From the NCBI GenBank assembly GCA_963970005.1, contig CAXAMN010000002.1, positions 902,134 to 966,133 of the forward strand: 64,000 bases of DNA, written 5' to 3'. Both the position numbers and the translations under genes were made by a program. The notes beneath the pieces were generated by a model, which did not search any database, was not told the DNA's origin, and was given only the letters and a program-made list of their open reading frames with translations. This document shows positions 43,647-52,939 of the stretch, piece by piece. The number at the start of each line of letters is the position of its first letter. The stretch's first letter is position 1. This DNA comes from Durusdinium trenchii (lineage: Eukaryota > Sar > Dinophyceae > Suessiales > Symbiodiniaceae).

Positions 43647-46600
43647 TCTCAACCGCTGCTCAATACTTGGACTTTGGTTCTTCTTTGTCTCTTCCCCTTC
43701 TTGGGGCTGCTTGCTCGCCTTTGTTCGTCGCTTTCTCTCCTTCTGGCCCTTGTCAACTGGGTCAGTTCTCTCGCTTTTGGGGTTTGCACAATGAGCGCTT
43801 CATTGTCTGGGCTGCCTCGTGTGGTCCCTCCCGTTGGGCTTCTCCCTGGGGATGCAAGTCTCTGTTCGGAGTGTTGTGCCAATCGAGCCATATATCACTC
43901 TCTTGCTTTGGACTTGCCAGCCTCAGCCGTACCTTTTGGCCTCTCCTTGGTGCCCGCTTGGACTTTTGGCTTGCAGTGGCTTCACTGTCTCTGTCTGCTG
44001 TCCCATACTCTTGGCATTCGTGGGTGGGCCCTTTTCGCACTCCAATTCAAGTGCATCTCTCGAGCTACAGTTTTGAACGACCATGACCATGCTGGAAAAC
44101 CATGTGCTGTGCGAGCTTGCCGCTGGAAACCGTGGGGCTTCCGTATCTTTGATTCGACCATGGGCTATCCTGGGGAAGGTCCTGGCCAGTTGTGGTCCAT
44201 TCTTTCCTCCAACATTGGGAGCTTCTTTAAAGATGACACCTGGAAGGGCTGGAACGACAGTGTGGTGTGCCTTCAGGAAACTCGTATAGGTCGCAACAAT
44301 TTTCGGAATGCCTCCAAGTCGGCGTGTGCTGCTGGTAAGAACCTGATCCTTGGGGACCTGCTTCCGGGTTTGTTTAGGTCTGATGGTAGCGGCTCTACCT
44401 CCCATGGTGGTGTTGCCATGCTTGCACCTAGTACTATCTCCTCCCCTTTTGAGGAGAGTCAGGACACTACAGGACTTTTCAAAGGCCTCTTTCATTCTAA
44501 GCGGGTCCAAGCTGTTTGGCACCAAGTTCAGCCCTCGTTGAAGATCTTGATCTTTAACATCTACGCTAAGTCTGGCGCTTCTGCTGATCATGATATCCTG
44601 CATTTCAATGATCGTCTTCTTGGTGACGTTTTCCAGGTTGCAGCCCAATTTGGCAATATCCCGGTTTTGGTGGTTGGCGATTTCCAGCTCCCACCCCTCC
44701 AATATCCGTCAGTCGCTGCTGCCACGCATTTTGCTAATTGGTTTGATCCACTTTCTACCCACCTTGAAGACGGTTCCCTCGATAGGCCGATTACATATAG
44801 TCGCGATTGCACCTTCACTGCCTTTGGTGAGCATTGTTCCTCTATCGATGGGATGCTTTTGAACCAAGTTGCGTTCTCTTGTCTGACGGACATTTGCACG
44901 GTCGACTGGTTCTCCAAGCAACATCGTCCGGTTCGTGCGACCTTTCATTGGGATGTCATTTTTCATGTTGGGCCTGTTCATGTTAAGTTCGCCCAGCTTG
45001 ATATTTCCCAAGTTGATAAACCGTCCTGCCCCAAAGATTACCAGCCCTCCCTGCAGTGTTGGGATGCGAACCTTGAAGCTAACTTCATCAATTCCACTCC
45101 GGAAGAGCTTTGGTGTGACATCAACCAATTTGCTGTGACTACACTTCTTGAGTCTGGTGCGACTTGGAAACCCGGTATTCACAAACGCGCTGTTGCTCCT
45201 GTTTTTAGATCCAAGCAATACTGCCCAGGGCAACAAAATTCAGGATCGGCTACTACTCTGCGCCTTTCCTGGCTTTATAATGCTCGTGCCAAGGTTTTTG
45301 ACATCCAAGCTAAGGTTGCCAAGAGTAGGCTTTCAGATCAAGAGTGTGATATTCTGCATAATGCTCTTGCCAAGTTGACTAGACTCTTGCGGAACCTCAA
45401 AGCCCCCTTTGACTTTCGAGGCTCTCGCTGCCCTCACTTGTTGACTTTGCATGAGTGCCACCTTTGGCTTCAAGTTGAGATCGCACAAACAGAGAGCAAT
45501 TTGAAGTCAGCCAGAATCCGTGCATGGCGGGAGAAAATTCAGCACTCAGCCACTTCTGACCGTGCCTACCTTTTCCATCACCTCAAGAATAAAGCGCAAG
45601 ATCAACCCAACAACCTTGTTATTGATGATTGTGGGCATATCATTTACCAGCCTGATAAAGCCCTCAATGCTATCAACAACCAATGGGATGACATTTTTGC
45701 TTCTAATATTGGTCACGAAGACCCAGTTGAAGTCTTGCGGGTCCTTTGGCCGTACCTCTCGCGTGAGAATAAGCCATGGACTCCGCCAGCCCTCACAGGG
45801 GCCGATATCTTTGAGACCCTTCAGAGGCGCCACCCCAATGCAGCGCCTGGGCTTGATGGATGGCGGACCACTGAACTGCAACGATTCCCTCTTGCTCTGT
45901 GTGATTTGATTGCTGCCTTCTTTCGCCGCCTCGAACAGCAGGTTGACCATTCGCTCCCAAGAGCCTTGACTGAGGCCAAGTTAGTTATTCTCAATAAGCC
46001 AGGGCCATCCTCCCCCCTGAACAAGCGGCTGATTACTATCTTGCCGCCTCTTTTACTAGCATACACGGGCGCTCGCTTTCGTCAAGCCAAGGAGTGGCAA
46101 GCAACTATCATGCCGCCTTCTATTGTGGGTGGCATAGCGGGCCGGCATATGACTGATATTCCCGCCACCCTGAGACTTGATCTTGATGAAGCTGAGATGC
46201 AAAGTGAAACGGTTGCTGGTCTTAAACTCGATAAAAGTAAGTGTTTTGATCGTATTGTCCCTGCTTTCGTTGCCATCATTTTGCTTGCCATTGGTTGTCC
46301 TCAGCATGTGGTCAGCATTTTTGTTCGCCAATATGCAGGGCTGCGCAAACACTTGTCTTATAGAGGTTGGACGGCCTCCATTCCTACCACTTCACCAAAT
46401 GGGGTTGCACAGGGTTGCTCCTTTTCGCTGATTGCTATTAATGCCTACATGCTCTCGTGGGTTGCTTTCTTGAAGGACATCCCCCATTTGTCATGTCGCA
46501 TTTACATTGATGACATTTATTTGTGGGCAAAAATCCAACATGTCGCCAACCTTCAAACGGCACTTGAAGTCACCAAGCTTTGGGATGCCCTTGTTGGTCA

Positions 46601-48842
46601 AAAACTCAATGCTGGTAAATCGGTTGCTTGGGCTTCGAATTCGACGGGTCGGAAATGCATTCGTTTGTCTTTCCCTGATTTTATGCTTCAGGAAACTATT
46701 GATGTGCTTGGTTCTAAAATCTATACTTCGCAGCGCATCGCTTTTGACTTTCCTGAGGAGAAGACCCATAAAATCGTCCTTGACATTCGTAACATTGGGG
46801 CCCTCCCGTTACCTCGCAAAATCAAGGCACAACTCCTTGGAGCTAAAGTCATTCCTCAATGCAGCTTTGCCTCACACTTGTCTAAGGTCCCTAAAGCTGC
46901 CCTTGACAAAATTCAAGCTGAAATCACCCAAGTCTTGTGGGGCAATCGACCTCACTGGAGGGCTAAACACTTGGTCCTTGGCTTTCTTGCACCGCCACAC
47001 CGTGTTGATCCATACTTGGCTAGGGCCTTCTGTGCCATTGTTGATTTTCTGCGCTTTGTCCACCACAATCCTGACGTTTTAGCTAGATGCCGTCGGTTGG
47101 CCCACCAGCCTAACTCGGGCAGGTTTTCCCTCCTTGTAGGCATTCGCCAGGCATGCCATGCATTTGGTATCACCATTGATGATCAGCTTCATTTGCACCT
47201 CTTTGGTCACCTTGATCTCAACTTACAAGATCTTTCAGTTCGTGACATTGCGCCGTTGTTGAAACAGCTTGCAGTTCAGGCACACTATGTTCACTCAGCC
47301 AGCCTTAATCGTAAGGATTTTGCCAAACCGGATGGATTTGTAGATCTTTTTCACTCCAAGCTCTTTGGGACCCAGAAAGGAGTTTGCGATTCGGTTTCAC
47401 CCCCGTTGCTTGCTCACTTTGAAGCACAACTTGTTGGGTGTACGATCACCAACGATCGTAGATTTGCTGCCAAGTTTTCGGATTCCCCGCTGTGCCGTTT
47501 TTGTGAAACTGAAAAAGAATCACTTGTGCACATTTTGCAATGTCCTCAAGCAAGGCTGCAATTTCCTCCAGGTCCGGGTCATGAGTTTGGGCCGAATTTT
47601 CGACTACTTGGCATTGCGGAACACCCTTTTGCTATCATCCGACATCGGCTCCACGTTGACCGTGCTGATGCACTTCCAGTTCAGATCTTTCAAAGACCTG
47701 ATGATTTGCAATCCCTGTGGTCTGATGGCTCCGTGCTTTGGGGTGAGGTCTTCCCACTTACGGCAGCAGGTTATGCCATCATTGACGAGGAGGGGAAGGT
47801 GTTTCATGCTGGAACAGTTTCTCACCTGTGCCTTTCTTCCTATACTGCAGAATTGTGGGCAGTCATAGTTGCTACCTTGAAGTCCGACTGCAAACTTCAT
47901 ATTTACAGCGACTGCAAGGAAGTTGTTTGTCAAGTTAACCATATGGTTCAAACTGGCAATATTCCCACGAACTGCCTGCACATTGAATGGTGGAAGGTGT
48001 TGCACAAAGTCATAGTTGCCAGGAGTCTGCTGACTAGTGGACCTGTTTTGCTCTTGACGTGGATTCCTTCGCATATTGGTGATGATCTACCTGTTTCAGC
48101 GATACCTGCTGCTGTGATCTGTGCAGCAGGCACAACACGAAAGCACATCGAACTGAATCGGCTTGCAGATACAGTTGCCAAGAGGTTTGCCCACTCCCGG
48201 TGTACTATTGCGGCTGAAGATAAGGGTATTTTTCAAGCAGCAATACTTCAGAAGCAACGCACCCTTACGGACTTGAACCGCTTTATTGGCTTTGAGTGTT
48301 CTGATACATTTACAGACACGCCCATGCGACAAAGTGCCGTCTCGGAGATTGACTTCCACACCATCTACCCGGGTCTTGCGTGGAACCACAATGAAGCTGA
48401 TTTTTCTTTTTCATGGAAGCCGGAGGATTCAAGCTGCCCTCCCAAGCTAGATCTCTCTGCTTCTGATTGGCAAGTCTTTGTCAATTTTGGAAAGACGCTT
48501 AAGTGGTTTCTCGCTGACCATGTGATGTGCACTTATCAGGAATTGGCCTTTCTGTTTGTCATCCGAGGACATCATTTTAGATGCCGTGAAGCACACTTTC
48601 AAGAACTTGTCCTTAAGTTGCGTAGATGCTGTGTTGTGCTCTCAAAGACGCACAATGCACTTCCTGGGACACCAACAGCCAGGGCAACGAAATGCATTGG
48701 CAAAGTGTTGCCTCAGGGTGCACTTGTTGGTGCTCTCCCTTTTTTCGCCCCTGGCGAACTTTTCAAATTCTGCCGTGTGTTGGCCGGTGGGGCCGGCCGC
48801 TCGGCTGATTCTTGGTCGTTCCCTGTCGAACGTTTTCTGTAG
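43647..48842 (+). CDS. Retrotransposon ORF3: AP endonuclease, reverse transcriptase, CCHC, RNase H
   Basis: Open from the UGA to TAG at 48840; the first ATG is 43791 and the next before the endonuclease is 44160. An EEP domain has SSNIGS (44211), LQETR (Glu 44277), NIYAKSG, VVGDFQ (44676; usually GDFN), SSIDGMLL and KQHRPV (His 44922). The RT has APGLDGW, LKLDKSKCFDRI (motif A Asp 46230), NGVAQGCSFSL (motif B), IYIDDIYLW (motif C 46503) and GQKLNAGKS. A zinc knuckle C-x2-C-x7-H-x4-C lies at 47493-47543. RNase H has WSDGS (Asp 47724), TAELWA (Glu 47850), YSDC (Asp 47910) and NRLADTVAKR (Asp 48168). About 220 uncharacterised residues follow. All catalytic acids of RT and RNase H are present, so this ORF looks intact. 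Confidence 0.92.
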   Translation, partial: SQPLLNTWTLVLLCLFPFLGLLARLCSSLSLLLALVNWVSSLAFGVCTMSASLSGLPRVVPPVGLLPGDASLCSECCANRAIYHSLALDLPASAVPFGLSLVPAWTFGLQWLHCLCLLSHTLGIRGWALFALQFKCISRATVLNDHDHAGKPCAVRACRWKPWGFRIFDSTMGYPGEGPGQLWSILSSNIGSFFKDDTWKGWNDSVVCLQETRIGRNNFRNASKSACAAGKNLILGDLLPGLFRSDGSGSTSHGGVAMLAPSTISSPFEESQDTTGLFKGLFHSKRVQAVWHQVQPSLKILIFNIYAKSGASADHDILHFNDRLLGDVFQVAAQFGNIPVLVVGDFQLPPLQYPSVAAATHFANWFDPLSTHLEDGSLDRPITYSRDCTFTAFGEHCSSIDGMLLNQVAFSCLTDICTVDWFSKQHRPVRATFHWDVIFHVGPVHVKFAQLDISQVDKPSCPKDYQPSLQCWDANLEANFINSTPEELWCDINQFAVTTLLESGATWKPGIHKRAVAPVFRSKQYCPGQQNSGSATTLRLSWLYNARAKVFDIQAKVAKSRLSDQECDILHNALAKLTRLLRNLKAPFDFRGSRCPHLLTLHECHLWLQVEIAQTESNLKSARIRAWREKIQHSATSDRAYLFHHLKNKAQDQPNNLVIDDCGHIIYQPDKALNAINNQWDDIFASNIGHEDPVEVLRVLWPYLSRENKPWTPPALTGADIFETLQRRHPNAAPGLDGWRTTELQRFPLALCDLIAAFFRRLEQQVDHSLPRALTEAKLVILNKPGPSSPLNKRLITILPPLLLAYTGARFRQAKEWQATIMPPSIVGGIAGRHMTDIPATLRLDLDEAEMQSETVAGLKLDKSKCFDRIVPAFVAIILLAIGCPQHVVSIFVRQYAGLRKHLSYRGWTASIPTTSPNGVAQGCSFSLIAINAYMLSWVAFLKDIPHLSCRIYIDDIYLWAKIQHVANLQTALEVTKLWDALVGQKLNAGKSVAWASNSTGRKCIRLSFPDFMLQETIDVLGSKIYTSQRIAFDFPEEKTHKIVLDIRNIGALPLPRKIKAQLLGAKVIPQCSFASHLSKVPKAALDKIQAEITQVLWGNRPHWRAKHLVLGFLAPPHRVDPYLARAFCAIVDFLRFVHHNPDVLARCRRLAHQPNSGRFSLLVGIRQACHAFGITIDDQLHLHLFGHLDLNLQDLSVRDIAPLLKQLAVQAHYVHSASLNRKDFAKPDGFVDLFHSKLFGTQKGVCDSVSPPLLAHFEAQLVGCTITNDRRFAAKFSDSPLCRFCETEKESLVHILQCPQARLQFPPGPGHEFGPNFRLLGIAEHPFAIIRHRLHVDRADALPVQIFQRPDDLQSLWSDGSVLWGEVFPLTAAGYAIIDEEGKVFHAGTVSHLCLSSYTAELWAVIVATLKSDCKLHIYSDCKEVVCQVNHMVQTGNIPTNCLHIEWWKVLHKVIVARSLLTSGPVLLLTWIPSHIGDDLPVSAIPAAVICAAGTTRKHIELNRLADTVAKRFAHSRCTIAAEDKGIFQAAILQKQRTLTDLNRFIGFECSDTFTDTPMRQSAVSEIDFHTIYPGLAWNHNEADFSFSWKPEDSSCPPKLDLSASDWQVFVNFGKTLKWFLADHVMCTYQELAFLFVIRGHHFRCREAHFQELVLKLRRCCVVLSKTHNALPGTPTARATKCIGKVLPQGALVGALPFFAPGELFKFCRVLAGGAGRSADSWSFPVERFL

Positions 48843-48926
48843 CTCACCTTAATTTGGCTCCGTTGTGCATTCACTGATCTGTGAGTCGTGGATGCGACTT
48901 TCCTACTCGACCGGTTTGTCTGCGTG
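48843..48926 (+). other. Retrotransposon 3' end
   Basis: Eighty-four bases from the RNase H ORF stop to the duplication. There is no A-tail or microsatellite; the end reads CGACCGGTTTGTCTGCGTG. A short hairpin near GTCGTGGATGCGAC (48887-48900) could be an RT recognition stem; this is inference. Confidence 0.5.
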
Positions 48927-48944
48927 TGAACAGAATAGACTACT
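48927..48944. repeat. Target-site duplication, right copy
   Basis: Identical to 38049-38066; see the left copy. It is followed by GGGGAGG, which would have been contiguous with the target before insertion. Confidence 0.92.
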
Positions 48945-50349
48945 GGGGAGGTCAACCTACTCTGGTTTGGGGCTCCGGGTTTTGACCCACAGCCATATCC
49001 CTGAGATTGTTAGCCTCTCTCCTTGCATGAAAGAGGCCGCTTAATGCACGGGTTCGTCGAGTGAATGCTCATAGGCACAGTGGGCAGAATGCCCTGGGAT
49101 TGTAGTTCAAAGAGTGCCTCACAGTTCGGCTGTTATGCGGTCATGATTCAAACACCCAACCCATAGTAAGTTTTCACTGGGACAATGATGCGAATCCAAA
49201 AATTATGAAAGGCAGCATGTTCGTTTCACAATGAAGCCAAACTGAGAGATGTTAGATGCTCATTTGTGTGTCGCGGCGAAGAGTCACAAAACGGGTGGTT
49301 CCCAAAACAGGTTGGAAGCTGCCCCTTTTCCTGCACAAGTCACAAGACGATAAACAAACCATACCTACAGGTCAGCCTGGAAGTTAGTTCAGGTCATCAA
49401 GTCATGCATGGTTTGTTGTGCCCTTGCTTGCTTCACTGTAGGCTCTTTGCTGTGATGAGCCCTCCAGAATCCCAGCCTGTGCTTGCTCTTCACTGGCACA
49501 GGCATCAAAAATGGAGATGTAGGTGAAAGCACTCTGGTCAAAGATTCCGCCTCAGAACCGCTCTCCTCCCACGGAGAAGAGCTCCAAAAGCCCAAGCGCC
49601 CCCGAGCCACACAACGTCAAAAAACTCCTCAGGCAAAGCACCCAGCCCAACATCTCTGGTATTGTCGTAGGACCTTGGACACGAGGTTGGCGGCGCTTTG
49701 GTTCGGGATCTTCTCAGCCCTGGGACCTGTCAGCCTGTCAGTCCCAAAAGTTGGATCCCATCAAACCGCCACCCCCCCCAAAAAAAAGAAAGAAGAACAC
49801 AATCAAACATCAAAGAGTCAAAAAAGAGTCCTGATAGCTCTACCAGTGGGCCATTCCACCGTCCATTCGCTTCCAGCACGTGATTCCAAGTGATTCGGCC
49901 AAGGGGCCATCCACCGTCCATTCCTTGGAAGCCTCTCGTCCATTCCTTGACCTGTTCCACCTTGATGGAAGACTTCGGGAGCTTTCGGTACGTCAAACCG
50001 TCTTCTTGGTGGAAGTTCCTGGGCGCTCGACTCGGACTAACCCACCCCCCCCACACCATGAATCAACACTTTCAATTCGACAGACTTAGCAGAGAGTCCA
50101 TCCCGATCTGCTGTCATCCTGTCCAATAGTGCCCGCACAAAACAACGGTGCTGTACAGAGGCACTGCACGCACCGCGGAGAGAAATTGGAAAGACCAAAC
50201 CTCCCCTCCCTCCCTTCCCTGGGCTGTCAGATGCTGGGAGTCGGATCTTCAGAATTCCAGAATGAGCTCTTCAGTAGGCCAGGATCTTCGATCAACAGTA
50301 CCTTTCAGAGCGTCTGTTTGGGATATTATGTAATTATGCCAGCATAGAC
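48945..50349. other. No confident gene
   Basis: Overlapping plus and minus open frames at 49389-49893 have no splice or motif support. A proline/lysine-rich plus frame (about 49760-49800) follows from a C-run and an A-run. Confidence 0.35.
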
Positions 50350-50960
50350 CCCAAACAATTTTCAGCATTATTGTTTGGCGTCAACTCCTTGAATTCCAAC
50401 GTTGGTGGCGTCTGCGTTGGGAATGGCATGTAAACAAAGAAATGTACAAAACATGAGAAAACAATAGTTCCCGATTGTCGAGGTCACAGGTGCAAACACG
50501 AAGGGATAGATTACGTGAGAAAATCCGAGGATGATAGATATCAAACGCTGTATCCCTGTTGCAGTCATAGCAACACGAAAACATACCGAACAAGGCAGTG
50601 GCAAAAGGGAAATCGGCGCGGCCAAACAGGACATACAGACCCGGACAAGTGGAGAAGACCAGGCCTGGACAAGGCGGTGCAGCCAACAGACCTACCTGGA
50701 CAAGGAAAATGCAGGGCCTACGGCGTAGCCAAGCCGGACACACAGACCCAGACAAGGCAAGGCCCGGACGGACACCACTAAACTGTTTGGGGAACAAGGG
50801 GAGGACACAGCGCGGCCAGAGGACAACAGGAGGACAAGAACTGGGTTTAGTGATGTCTTTTCTCAGAAGAACACAGGGTTCGCAAGAGTAGCAGGAGGAG
50901 GACAAAAGGAGGCGAGCGCGGCCGGAGGTCTTGCGAGAGAGTTTGTGAAGGGCCATCAGG
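50350..50960. repeat. Diverged direct repeat, copy A
   Basis: Similar in order and wording to 51640-52205: AATGCACGTAAACAAA-type start, AACAATAGTTCC, ACACGAAAACATA, GACCCGGACAA, CAAGGCGGTG, GCCAACAGACC, ACTGTTTGGGGAACAAGGGG, then GGAGGACA-rich DNA. Long minus frames in it are a product of the repeat. Possibly a non-autonomous element. Confidence 0.65.
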
Positions 50961-51207
50961 CCATCAGGACAAAAGGGTCCTTACAAGAAAGCAAGCTGCC
51001 AAGCTGTCTGTCCATTCTGCCAGCATCACTCGCGGCCTTCGTATCGTATCAAGTCCAGTCAACCCAAAGAGATGTCATGGAGAGGTGGGCGGCATGCGCA
51101 GCAGCGAAATCTCAAGGATCCAAAGGCCAAGGAGCCGAAGAAAGAGAAGAAGGGCAAGGACAAAGCCAAGACAGTCGTGCTCTTCGGCCCTTCTTATTTG
51201 GAGAAAA

Positions 51208-51549
51208 TTAAAGCACACTTGGTGTGAAACTGTACACGTTTAGTGAATACAACTGAAGGGCTGCCTTGGCAGCTTCATCTGCCTTGAAGATATGGTAGGC
51301 ACAAAACCAAGCCGTACCCTCAAGCTCTTCGAAGTCTAAATGAGCTTTAACATTCACGATCTCCAGCTGAGTCGACCGAGAGAGGCTAAGGGCTTCCCAG
51401 GAAAGTACCCAGAGATCGTGTTCCGCCTGTTGAAACAAAGGGCAAGCCGGGCAAGCCTTCATTCTAAGACAAGACATCAAGTAATTTGCACCAGCAACAA
51501 AAGCTTGATTATCACTATGACTACGGGAGCTCGAGAAATAAATAGACAA
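51208..51549 (-). pseudogene. Relic of a retroelement RNase H domain
   Basis: The minus frame contains CLRMKACPACPLFQQAEHDL, then IVNVKAHLDFEELEGTAWFC and IFKADEAAKAALQLY. VKAH plus downstream ADEAAKAA resembles the last two RNase H motifs (H and final Asp) in dinoflagellate retroelements. Earlier motifs and an RT are absent, so it is a fragment. It lies between the two copies of the 0.55-kb repeat, which may be part of the same relic. Confidence 0.4.
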
Positions 51550-51639
51550 ACCAACAATAAGCCAGCGAAAATTTCAGATCCATAAATGGGTTGATTTGCT
51601 CCAGGTAAAATGGCCTGAAGAGCAATCTGATTCTCACCC

Positions 51640-52205
51640 GTGAGTTCTAATGTTGGTCCCATTGGTGGGAACCTCTACAGGTATATTCCCAAAGCCGCCA
51701 GCTGATCGGGAATGCACGTAAACAAAACATGTTTGAAAACAATAGTTCCTGATGCCGGGGTCACATAAAAAAGGATATATGTCATGAGATAATCCGGGCG
51801 TCGCTGTTCCATTAATCATAGTCACACGAAAACATAGCATGGCCAAGTACGGGACAAAGGCCCGGACAAGGCGGTGATAAAAGGGCTTACAACGTGGACA
51901 AGCAGAACAGACAGACATGGACGAGGCGGCCAACCACACACGGACCCGCACAAGGCGGCGCGGCCAACAGACCCGGACAAACTGGACTAGACAAGGACAA
52001 CATAAGCTGCTTTGGAAACAAGAGGAGGACAGCAGGAGGACATAAGCACAGGGTTTGCAAGCGTGGCACAAGGACAGGAGGCCAGCAGGAGGACAAGAGA
52101 AGGACACACAACTGGAGGAGAACAGGAGGACAACACCTGGACGGAGGGTTCAGGGGCGCGGCCAGAGACGTAAACCCCAACAGCAAACTGTTTGGGTAAA
52201 AGTGT
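51640..52205. repeat. Diverged direct repeat, copy B
   Basis: Same order of words as copy A in the same orientation (AACAATAGTTCC, ACACGAAAACATA, CCCGGACAA, GGCCAACAGACCCGGACAA, CTGCTTTGGAAACAAGAGGA). It ends at ACTGTTTGGGT, which is close to the inverse of ACCCCAAACAA at the start of copy A. Confidence 0.65.
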
Positions 52206-52939
52206 TGCCCTGACACCTGAATGGCAGATCGCCCACGAATTTAACTTGTGAAATCTCGCCGTGTCAAGTATAAAGATCTTCAGAGCTTGATTAGCTGGAT
52301 TCTGATGATTCTGGATACCGGCATATTAATCACAAGAAAACTTTTACGTTCCCTTACAAAGAAGGCAGATGCTGCCAACTACACCCTGTTCAGCATGTTC
52401 AGAACGTCCTGATCTACTCTGCCGCCACTCGTGCCTTCAAATCGCTCACACTTCTGGATTTCGCCGCTGGCAGCTTCCTGACAAGTCCAGTCAGCCCGGA
52501 CAGCCTCCAGCCCGGCGACCAAACAAACACAGAACAAAACAAACAGTTCGTGTTGGTGTTGATGTTGATGTTGTTGCTCAACTGTTCCCGGGCCAGTTTC
52601 ATACTCACAAAGCGCATGCAAGAACGAAATGGTTCCAGCCAGAAAATGTGCAAATGTCATAGCTACACTGGACCCTCCCACGGTCGTCCTCACCATGCTG
52701 AAGAAGGTGCTCCTGAAGCGGAAAGAGTCACATCTTTAGCATGTCAGTTGCAGTTTCAAGTTCTACTGCTGTCGCAACACGCAAAGCAAATCAGGAATCT
52801 GGGAAATTGGTTAAATGTTCATCGTGTACATATATATATATATATGTATACCTGAGAAGGGAGGGGACGAAAGCCGGCCACCGTGAAAGATATCAATATG
52901 GTTATGCGGGGTGAGTGCGAGAGCCCTGGTGAGCTCCCC
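52206..52939. other. No confident gene
   Basis: Minus frame 52379-52696 includes SDLKARVAAE-type text but has no splice support. A TA microsatellite lies at 52829-52847. Confidence 0.35.

Larger units (their letters stand above)
38067..48926 (+). mobile_element. LINE-type retrotransposon encoding DNMT, Ulp1-like folds, EEP, RT, RNase H
   Basis: The element is a 10,860-bp insertion between identical 18-bp direct repeats. It has no LTRs, an AP-like endonuclease and a non-LTR-type reverse transcriptase, so it is a LINE. Coding order: C5 DNA methyltransferase (38605-39669), two Ulp1/C48-like folds (40771-41169, 41506-41910), gag-like region with C-terminal coiled coil (to 43643), UGA-CUA, endonuclease (44196-44948), RT (45831-46733), CCHC knuckle (47493-47543) and RNase H (47709-48194). 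The 5' leader before the first ATG is about 160 bp. The 3' leader after the last stop is about 84 bp, with no poly(A) or simple-repeat tail. Exact duplications suggest a fairly recent insertion, but two frame offsets may have inactivated this copy. DNMT capture by dinoflagellate retrotransposons has been reported (de Mendoza and colleagues, 2018, from memory). Confidence 0.92.

Noticed and set aside
38272..48389. Many antisense and alternative-frame open frames of 60-260 codons inside the retrotransposon
   Set aside because: Shadows of the three sense ORFs; none shows a motif of its own.
38049..48944. LTR retrotransposon or retrovirus
   Set aside because: Terminal repeats are only 18 bp, there is no protease-integrase order, and the endonuclease is AP-type upstream of RT.
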